In this document: one piece after another, positions 6,465-12,401 of the stretch
Position numbering within the stretch: the first letter of the stretch is position 1
Layout: every line of letters starts with the position of its first letter
DNA from: an uncultured Clostridia bacterium
GTDB lineage: Bacteria; Bacillota; Clostridia; Oscillospirales; Oscillospiraceae
NCBI GenBank assembly: GCA_946187475.1
Contig: CAMHRJ010000034.1
Coordinates: forward strand, 1-12,401
DNA length: 12,401 nucleotides
Reading direction: 5' to 3'
Notes under the pieces: model-generated
Seen by the model: the letters and a program-made list of their open reading frames with translations, nothing else
Database searches by the model: none
What the model was told of the DNA's origin: nothing
Translations under genes and position numbers: made by a program

Positions 6465-9400
6465 TTATCCGACCGTCAGCGTTGCGGCTTTGGAAGTGGC
6501 CGTTCTGCCTGCGGCGTCGGTGATGACGCAGCGGTACTGATAACCGTTGCGGCCGGCAGAGGCAGTCACCTTCAGCGTGGCGGTCTTATTGCCGCTGAGA
6601 GTGGTGTTCTTCCAGCTACCGGTAGTCGTCTTGACCTGCCACTGGTAGGTCAGCCCGTCGCCTGTAGCAACCACCTTGAAGTTGGTCGTGCTGCCGACAG
6701 AGACCGTGACATCCTTGGGCTGGGTCTTGATGCCGAACACCGTCAGCGCGGCGCCATCCGAGGTGATGGAGCTGCTGCCGCATTTGACGATGCAGCGGTA
6801 CTGGTAACCGTTGCGGCCGACAGAAGCGCTGACCGTCAGAGCGGCGGTCTTGTTGCCGCTGAGGGTGGTGTTGGTCCAGCTGCCGCTAGGCGTCTTATAC
6901 TGCCACTGGTAGGTTAGATTCACGCCGGAGACGTTCACCTGGAAGGTGACGGTCTCCCCTGCCGTGGCGGAGACGTCCTGGGGCTGCGCCTTCAGCGCAA
7001 ACAGTGTGAAGGTGGCGCCGGCAGAGGTCACGGTGTCAGTGCCATTGCTCACCACGCAGCGGTACTGGTTTCCGTCGCGGGCAGCCGTGGCCTTGATCGA
7101 CAGCGTGTCGGTCTTGCAGCCGGTGATGGTGGTGTTGGCCCAGGTGCCGTTGTCTTTGAGATACTGCCACTGATAGCTCAGGTTATCGCCCGTGGCCACC
7201 ACCTTCATGGCGGCAGTCTCGCCCAGGATGGCGGAGACATTCACCGGCTGGGTCTTGATGCCAAGGACATACAGCGTCGCGGGCTCAGAGGTCAGGGTCT
7301 CGTCGCCGCTGGTCACCAGGCAGCGATACTGATAGCCGCTGCGGCTCATGGTGGCCGGGACGGTGATCGTATCGGTCTTGCAGCCGGAGACTGTGCTCTT
7401 GGTCCAGCTGCCGGTAGGCTTCTTGTACTGCCACTGGTAGGTCAGATCATCGCCCACGGCGGCAACAGAGAAGTCCACCGTACCGCCGCTGAGCACGGAA
7501 GCGCTCTCCGGATGCTCCAGGATGGTGAAGGTATTCTGCGCGTACATGGCGGCAGCCTGGCTGGTCACGGTTCTGCCGTAGGCGTCCGTGATGACGCAGC
7601 GATAGAGGCGGCCGTCCCGTGCAGCGGTGATGCGGGCAACGGCGATGGCGCTGGTATTGGCGGAATTCTTCCACTTGGTGGTGCCGAAGTCCTGATACTG
7701 CCACTGATAATCCAGCTCCTCGCCCACAGCGGCGACCCGGAAGGCGGCGTTGGTACCCACGGCGCCGGTGAAGTCCTCCGGCTCAGCGGTGATCTTCAGC
7801 TCCGGAAGAAGGACCGTCAGCTTCGCTTCGTTGCTTGTGATGGAATGATCATAAATATCCGTGACCACGCAGCGGTACTGCATGGAGGGTTTGCCCGCCG
7901 AGGCCATGACCGTCAGCGAGGAATCGGAGCCGCCGGAGACAGGCTTCCAGTTGTAGCCGTCGCTGCTCTGCTCCCACTGATAGATCAGCTCGTCGCCGGT
8001 TGCCTCGACGAAGAAGGTGACCTCCTCGTCGGGCTGGGCGGAGGCATTCTTCGGCTGGGTGACGAAGGCAAGCTCCGTGGGCTGCAGGCGGATGGCAGCG
8101 GCGTCGCTGATGGCGCGGGTGCCCCACTCGTCCGTCACCACGCAGCGGAAGAGCCAGCCGTCGTTGACGGTGGAGATGGTGCGCGGAAGGGTGGTATCGC
8201 CGTATCCCGTATCGCGCCAGTTGTAGCCGCCGTTGGTGCTGTACTGCCACTGGTAGCCGAGGCCGGAGCCGCTGGCGCCAATGGAGAAGGAGCCGCTCAT
8301 GCCATAAGGTCCGACGAGGTCTTTGGGCTGGGAGGTGATCTTCGCCAGATTGGTGCCGAGACTGTGCACCGTGAGGGTATAAGGCGTGGTATACGCATTG
8401 CCCGTGACATAGACGTAATAGGTGCCGGGGTCCAGATTCACATTGTCGGAACGGATTTCATCGGCAGTGAGGCCCTTGCTGAAGAGGCTCAGCTTGCTGT
8501 TGTTGTTATCGTCAATGAGATATACCGTGAAGATATTGCTGGTCGTATCCACCCGCTCATGCTGCAGAGACAGGGCCACCGTGTCCGGCGCGGACAGCGT
8601 GAAGGAATAGTAATCAATATCACCGGAGTTCATGATGAGACCGTGCACCGGAGTATTATCTGAGATGGGATTTGCAGTGGCGGTGCTGTTATTCTGCTCC
8701 ATCTCCCAGTCATCGGCGGCGGTGAAGTCAGCAGTCAGCTCATAGACATAGTCACTGTAGCCAACATCGTTGTACTTCTCCACCCGGACGTAGTAGACGC
8801 CGGGCATGAAGCCAAGGCCGGCCTTGGTGAAGTCCGTGGTCGTCCCGTTGGAGGTCCAGCCGGTGACGTAGGACTGCTCCGCGTTGTAGACCGACACGCT
8901 CCAGTGGTTGGCAGAGTCCAGAATCCGGGGATGGGCGAAATGAAGGTCCACATATCCGGGCTCCGTGATCTGGAACTGATAATAGTCCACATCGATAGTG
9001 CTCATGAGGCTGCCGTGAATGGTCTGGTTCAGAGGCAGAGGATTCGCCATGCCGAAGGAGTTGTTCTTCTCAAACTCCCAGAGGCCATCTCGGGAGTACT
9101 CCGCCTGGAGGGTATAGACTAGGTCAGAATTGCTGCTGTCGACCACCACGTAGTAGTCGCCGGCGGCCAGGCCGATGCCCTTGGTGGTGAGGTCGCCGGG
9201 GGTGTTGCCCTTGCTGGAGAAGGACGTCATCTCGTTGAATTCGTCATCCAGGAGACGGATGGTCCAGAGGGTGCTGGTGTTGTCGATGACGTCGTGCTGG
9301 AAGTGCAGCGTGACAAATCCCGTGCGGGGAACCGTAATCTTGTAATAGTCCGAACTGTTCAGGGCCATGCCGCGGATGTCCTGATTCAGGGGCAGATCAT

Positions 9401-12400
9401 TTGCGGTCTCATAGCTGTTGTTCTGCTCCCGCTCCCAGAGACTGTCGTCGGTCTCCACCTTGAGGGTGTAGACGCCGCCGTTCCAATAGTTGCCGTAATT
9501 CTGGGAGGGGTCACTGATGCGGACCAGATAGGTTCCGGCTTCGAGCCCGATCCACCGGGCATCCGAATCCTTATCCGGGTCGCCGTACCAGCTGTGGCCG
9601 TCGTAATTGATCTCCTCGGTGTCGTTATAAAGCGTGACCCCCCACAGTCGATTGCTGGCGTTGTCCATGTCCGTGGGATGGGACAGAGTCAGGCGCACGG
9701 CGGTAGCAGAAGGCAGGGTGAACTTGAAATAGTCCACATCCCCAAGGGTCATGAGGGTACCGTGCATGGAAATATCCAAATCCACGGGGGTGGCCTTGGC
9801 TCTGGTGTCATTTACCTCCTGCTCGAAGAGGTCGGAGCTCTCGTTCACCTGGAGGGAATAAATCTGGTCTGACCAGGTGCTGGCCTGCACCAGGATGTAG
9901 TATTGTCCATCCGGCAGGCCAATGCCCATGTCATTAAAGCCCTGTGCCTCCGAGCCCTTGTAGGTCCAATACTTGATGGTCTCGCCCTTGCTGTTCAGGA
10001 GGTTCACCTGCCACTGGCCGTCATTCTCCTCCGGCTGGAAGAAGTGGACGTACACACCGGTGGGATCATCCAGGTAGAAGGAATAATAGTCCTGGTCGCC
10101 GGAGCGCATGATGTTGCCCCAGTAGCCCTCGTTCAGCTGAATGCTGCGAGCGGTATCCAGCGTATCATTGCGCTCGTTTTCATGGGCGTTCGTGGCAAAG
10201 AAATCCACGGAGAAGCTGTAGACGCCGCGATCGTAGTAATTGCCGTAATTCACCGAGGGGTCGGAAATGCAGACATAGTAGCTGCCGGCCTGGACGCCGA
10301 TCTCGTTCCAGGGCTCCTCCCCATCGGAGGTGCCGTAGTAGTTTCTCGCGGCCATCAGCGTGGTCTTGTCGGAGGCGTAGAGCTCTACCTCCCAGTATTT
10401 ATTATTTTTGTCATTCAGCGCCGGGTGCTGGAAGTCCAGACGGATGTAGCCATCCTTGGGCACATCCAGACGATACCAGTCCTTGTCATTGATGGTCATG
10501 AGATTGCCCTGACGGTTGGTGGTGGTCAGGTCCTCCAGTTCCATGACGGTGCAGTTGACCGCGTCGTCGTTGCGCTCCCGCTCCCAGTCTCCCGACGGGG
10601 TCAGCAGGGTCAGGCCGTAGATGGTGTCCGTGTAAGATTTGGGGGACACGCAGATCTGATAGCTGCCGGAGGCTAGGCCGACGATATGATCGCCCTCCAC
10701 GGCGTCCTTTTCGTTGTAGGTCCAGCTGGTGAGCTCCGTGCCCCCGGCGGTATAGAGCGTCACGGTCCAGGCGCCGGAGGCGTTTTCCGTCTGGGGATAG
10801 TCAAACCGGAAATCGAAGGCCGCAGGGTCGTAGAGGGTAAAGGAATACCAGTCGCGATCGTTGCTGTTCATGAGACCGCCGGAGTAGGTTCTGCCGGGCT
10901 GGATCTCCGTGGGCATGGACATGGGGTTATTATACTCCTGCTCCCATTCATCGGAATCCGTCCAGCAAGGATGCAGTGTATAGGTGGTGTTGCTGTAATG
11001 GTTATTGTTGCCGGAGATCTTCAGGAAGTATTCTCCCGCAGCCAGGCCGATGGGCTTCCAGGATTTTGTGCTGCCCATGCCGGAAACGCTGCCGCTCCAG
11101 AGGGTAACGTCGTTACGCACGTCATAGAGCTCCAGGCTCCAGAAGGTGTTGGTATCCTGGAGGTCCGTGTGGTCGAAGCTCAGCTCCAGGACGCCCGCCT
11201 GACTGGGCTGCAGCCTGAAATAGTCCACGTCACCGGAGGCAGAGAGATTGCCCTTGGTGGTATTGGTCTCATCCAACAGCGGGCTGGCGCTGCTGTCCCG
11301 GCTGTCGTTGTTCTCGAGCTCCCAGTTGGCGTTGTCCATCCAGGGCGTGAGGGTATAGGTCTCGGGACCGATCTGGCTGGGAGAGACCTGAACATAGTAG
11401 TCTCCAGCCTTCAGACCGACGCCGCCATGGAGGATGCCGCCGGGCTCCTTCGCGGCAAAATACTGGGTGGCGACCCAATTTTGCCGGGCGTCATAGAGCG
11501 TCACGTTCCAGCCGGCGGAGGAAGTCTCCAGTACCGGGTGGGAAAAGTCCAGCATCAAACCGCCGTCGGGGCAGCTCAGCTGGAAATAATCAGAGTCGCT
11601 GGTGGTCATGGAGCAGCCGTTCATGCTCTCGTCCAGCTGCAGGGTGTTGTGCCAGGCGTCGGCAAAGCTGTTGTTCTTCTCCTGCTCCCAGACGTCACTG
11701 GCCGTCGTGACCGTGAAGCTGTAAGGCTCGGCGGAATAGTAGCTGTTGTTGGGGCAGTCCACGCGGATGTAGCGCAGGCCGCCATAAACGCCGATGGCCG
11801 GCAGGGTGACCGAATCGTCCAGGCCGGTGACGGTCTGGGAATAGATCTCATCCAAACCGGCGTTATAGAGCGAGATGCGCCAGTAGTAATGGTTGTCGCT
11901 GAGATTCGCATGGTTCAGCTGCACGTTGATGCCGGTGGAGTATTCCTCCATGTAGGTATCGAAGACATAGTAGTCCTTGTCACCGCTGTTCTGGAGGCTG
12001 CCGTGGACGGTCACGTCCGTGGTGATGGAGGTGGCGTCGCCGAAGGTATCATTCAGCTCCTGCTCGGCCACGTTCTCCGTATCCTGCATGGCCGTGAGGA
12101 CATACTCACTGGTGGTCCGCTGGCTGCCCTTGGTCATGCGGAGATAGAAATCTCCCGCAGGCAGACCGATGGGCACGGCAGTTTCCTCCCCGGTGATGTT
12201 GCCGTGGAAGGAATAGGTCTGGAGCGGCTGCAGATAGTAATCCAGCAGTTCCAGGTTCCAGCAGCTGTCCGTGGAGCCCTCGAAGGTATGGTCCAGCTTG
12301 AAGGTAACCATGCCGGGGTCGGAAAGATGCAGTTTGAAGCAGTCCACATCGCCGGATTCCATGATGCTGCCGTGGAGATCCGTGTTGGGCTCCATGTCAT

Positions 12401-12401
12401 C
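6465..12401 (-). CDS. Giant modular extracellular protein with PPC-like and Ig-like repeats (C-terminal part; N-terminus outside window)
   Basis: The frame is open to the window edge (two codons beyond the first visible Met at 12393-12395), so the gene starts upstream of this window on the minus strand; 1978 residues are visible. Residue numbers here count from that Met. Residues 1-1350 are eleven beta-rich modules resembling bacterial pre-peptidase C-terminal (PPC) domains: an acidic linker (W-E-x-E-x-N-N), H-G-S-L with a GDxDYY-type motif, W-x-V-x-LY, and GLxAGxYYVxV. Residues 1351-1976 are seven Ig-like modules with QPKD at the start, YQWQY, a Trp about 12 residues later, and YRCxV near the end. 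There is no protease, hydrolase or other catalytic motif in the visible part, and no LPXTG motif, SLH domain or hydrophobic tail after the last module. It is probably exported and may act in adhesion, surface structure or matrix binding; this is inference. Any signal peptide, catalytic domain or anchor would be at the unseen N-terminus. It is convergent with, and functionally unrelated to, the aromatic operon. Confidence 0.9.
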   Translation of the reverse strand, partial: DDMEPNTDLHGSIMESGDVDCFKLHLSDPGMVTFKLDHTFEGSTDSCWNLELLDYYLQPLQTYSFHGNITGEETAVPIGLPAGDFYLRMTKGSQRTTSEYVLTAMQDTENVAEQELNDTFGDATSITTDVTVHGSLQNSGDKDYYVFDTYMEEYSTGINVQLNHANLSDNHYYWRISLYNAGLDEIYSQTVTGLDDSVTLPAIGVYGGLRYIRVDCPNNSYYSAEPYSFTVTTASDVWEQEKNNSFADAWHNTLQLDESMNGCSMTTSDSDYFQLSCPDGGLMLDFSHPVLETSSAGWNVTLYDARQNWVATQYFAAKEPGGILHGGVGLKAGDYYVQVSPSQIGPETYTLTPWMDNANWELENNDSRDSSASPLLDETNTTKGNLSASGDVDYFRLQPSQAGVLELSFDHTDLQDTNTFWSLELYDVRNDVTLWSGSVSGMGSTKSWKPIGLAAGEYFLKISGNNNHYSNTTYTLHPCWTDSDEWEQEYNNPMSMPTEIQPGRTYSGGLMNSNDRDWYSFTLYDPAAFDFRFDYPQTENASGAWTVTLYTAGGTELTSWTYNEKDAVEGDHIVGLASGSYQICVSPKSYTDTIYGLTLLTPSGDWERERNDDAVNCTVMELEDLTTTNRQGNLMTINDKDWYRLDVPKDGYIRLDFQHPALNDKNNKYWEVELYASDKTTLMAARNYYGTSDGEEPWNEIGVQAGSYYVCISDPSVNYGNYYDRGVYSFSVDFFATNAHENERNDTLDTARSIQLNEGYWGNIMRSGDQDYYSFYLDDPTGVYVHFFQPEENDGQWQVNLLNSKGETIKYWTYKGSEAQGFNDMGIGLPDGQYYILVQASTWSDQIYSLQVNESSDLFEQEVNDTRAKATPVDLDISMHGTLMTLGDVDYFKFTLPSATAVRLTLSHPTDMDNASNRLWGVTLYNDTEEINYDGHSWYGDPDKDSDARWIGLEAGTYLVRISDPSQNYGNYWNGGVYTLKVETDDSLWEREQNNSYETANDLPLNQDIRGMALNSSDYYKITVPRTGFVTLHFQHDVIDNTSTLWTIRLLDDEFNEMTSFSSKGNTPGDLTTKGIGLAAGDYYVVVDSSNSDLVYTLQAEYSRDGLWEFEKNNSFGMANPLPLNQTIHGSLMSTIDVDYYQFQITEPGYVDLHFAHPRILDSANHWSVSVYNAEQSYVTGWTSNGTTTDFTKAGLGFMPGVYYVRVEKYNDVGYSDYVYELTADFTAADDWEMEQNNSTATANPISDNTPVHGLIMNSGDIDYYSFTLSAPDTVALSLQHERVDTTSNIFTVYLIDDNNNSKLSLFSKGLTADEIRSDNVNLDPGTYYVYVTGNAYTTPYTLTVHSLGTNLAKITSQPKDLVGPYGMSGSFSIGASGSGLGYQWQYSTNGGYNWRDTGYGDTTLPRTISTVNDGWLFRCVVTDEWGTRAISDAAAIRLQPTELAFVTQPKNASAQPDEEVTFFVEATGDELIYQWEQSSDGYNWKPVSGGSDSSLTVMASAGKPSMQYRCVVTDIYDHSITSNEAKLTVLLPELKITAEPEDFTGAVGTNAAFRVAAVGEELDYQWQYQDFGTTKWKNSANTSAIAVARITAARDGRLYRCVITDAYGRTVTSQAAAMYAQNTFTILEHPESASVLSGGTVDFSVAAVGDDLTYQWQYKKPTGSWTKSTVSGCKTDTITVPATMSRSGYQYRCLVTSGDETLTSEPATLYVLGIKTQPVNVSAILGETAAMKVVATGDNLSYQWQYLKDNGTWANTTITGCKTDTLSIKATAARDGNQYRCVVSNGTDTVTSAGATFTLFALKAQPQDVSATAGETVTFQVNVSGVNLTYQWQYKTPSGSWTNTTLSGNKTAALTVSASVGRNGYQYRCIVKCGSSSITSDGAALTVFGIKTQPKDVTVSVGSTTNFKVVATGDGLTYQWQVKTTTGSWKNTTLSGNKTATLKVTASAGRNGYQYRCVITDAAGRTATSKAATLTVG
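6468..8345 (-). repeat. Array of seven Ig-like modules at the C-terminus of the giant protein
   Basis: Units in protein order: 1, 8076-8345; 2, 7806-8075; 3, 7536-7805; 4, 7263-7535; 5, 6999-7262; 6, 6735-6998; 7, 6468-6734. Each has 88-91 residues with a TQP or SQP start, an A-x-G-D/E-x-L-x-YQWQ strand pair, a Trp in the next strand, and a Y/F-R-C-x-V strand with a TDxxGRT or similar turn. The pattern is that of bacterial Ig-like surface domains common in gut Firmicutes. The canonical second Ig cysteine in the B strand is absent in all seven. Units 6 and 7 are the most alike in DNA, with about five of six bases matching by eye over some 125 bases (6530-6655 against 6790-6915). Confidence 0.83.
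8346..12401 (-). repeat. Array of eleven PPC-like modules inside the giant protein
   Basis: Units in protein order, cut at the Trp (or its replacement) of each linker: 1, 12069-12401 (its linker lies outside the window); 2, 11691-12068; 3, 11325-11690; 4, 10947-11324; 5, 10587-10946; 6, 10185-10586; 7, 9828-10184; 8, 9438-9827; 9, 9081-9437; 10, 8709-9080; 11, 8346-8708. Lengths run from 119 to 134 residues. The linker Trp is replaced by Ala at the start of unit 2, His at unit 6/7 and Phe at unit 7/8, while the two Glu and first Asn of the linker are kept in nearly all. Units are well diverged in DNA, so this is an old array, except units 5-8 (see separate entry). Assignment to the PPC family rests on motif pattern, not on a profile search. 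Confidence 0.8.
9438..10946 (-). repeat. Duplicated two-module block: PPC units 5-6 and 7-8
   Basis: Unit 5 resembles unit 7 and unit 6 resembles unit 8 more than neighbours resemble each other. Units 5 and 7 share YSF-x-L-x-DP, a WTY after the central strand, and an S-x-x-D-x-IY end. Units 6 and 8 share GNLMT/GTLMT, an HP-x-x-x-D/N-x-x-N stretch before the central Trp, and a long insertion SDPSxNYGNY (residues 711-720 and 961-970) followed by GVY. The DNA behind this insertion also matches (10236-10265 against 9486-9515, including TTGCCGTAATTC and GAGGGGTC). Blocks are 10185-10946 and 9438-10184. Confidence 0.7.

Noticed and set aside
7512..8663. Plus-strand open frame opposite the Ig-like array (383 codons)
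   Set aside because: It is antisense to a continuous repeat protein; its apparent regularity comes from the repeats on the other strand.
9903..10676. Plus-strand open frame opposite PPC units 5-7 (257 codons)
   Set aside because: Low-complexity Val/Ile/Gly-rich translation that mirrors the sense strand; no domain or ribosome site supports it.
12393..12395. Met codon at 12395 as the true start of the giant protein
   Set aside because: The frame continues to the window edge, the Met lies within a PPC-like module, and there is no signal peptide after it.
6468..12401. Regularly spaced short DNA similarities as a CRISPR array
   Set aside because: Spacing is 260-400 bases, the repeats are imperfect, and they follow the reading frame of protein modules.

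Overview
This window holds two convergent units. Positions 1-6408 (+) carry a tightly packed aromatic amino acid operon. Positions 6465-12401 (-) carry the 3' part of one very large repeat protein. An inverted-repeat terminator sits in the 56-base gap between them. No stretch of 300 bases lacks a gene, and I see no RNA gene, insertion sequence, CRISPR array or origin.

The organism is most likely a GC-rich anaerobic Clostridia member, of the gut Oscillospirales type. This is an inference from the protein style (a clostridial-looking AroE-AroK fusion, a class I DAHP synthase of unusual motif spelling, a giant Ig-like/PPC-like secreted protein), the GC-rich coding sequence and the strong Shine-Dalgarno sites. 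No marker gene is present to prove it.

The operon reads: 3' part of pheA (prephenate dehydratase with ACT domain), aroB, an aroE-aroK fusion, aroQ (type II dehydroquinase), aroA, tyrA, and a class I DAHP synthase (aroF/G/H family). Together these make DAHP, convert it to EPSP, and then take prephenate towards phenylalanine and tyrosine. Chorismate synthase (aroC) is the one common-pathway step not seen. Chorismate mutase is also not seen and may be the N-terminal part of PheA outside the window. Most genes overlap or nearly touch (4, 11 and 10 base overlaps), which suggests one transcript and coupled translation. The DAHP synthase, the committing enzyme, is last, just before the terminator.

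The minus-strand gene is open across 5.9 kb and runs off the window edge, so its N-terminus, signal peptide and any anchor are unseen. Its visible 1978 residues form eleven PPC-like beta modules of about 120-134 residues, joined by a recurring acidic linker of the type W-E-x-E-x-N-N. Seven Ig-like modules of about 88-91 residues follow, and the protein stops directly after the last one. It looks like a long extracellular rod, possibly calcium-stiffened. It is the least conventional object here. The internal architecture (a duplicated two-module block, extra cysteines in three Ig modules, one PPC module with a shortened Asp motif) is reported under findings. I saw no defence system, toxin or other clearly new multi-gene system.
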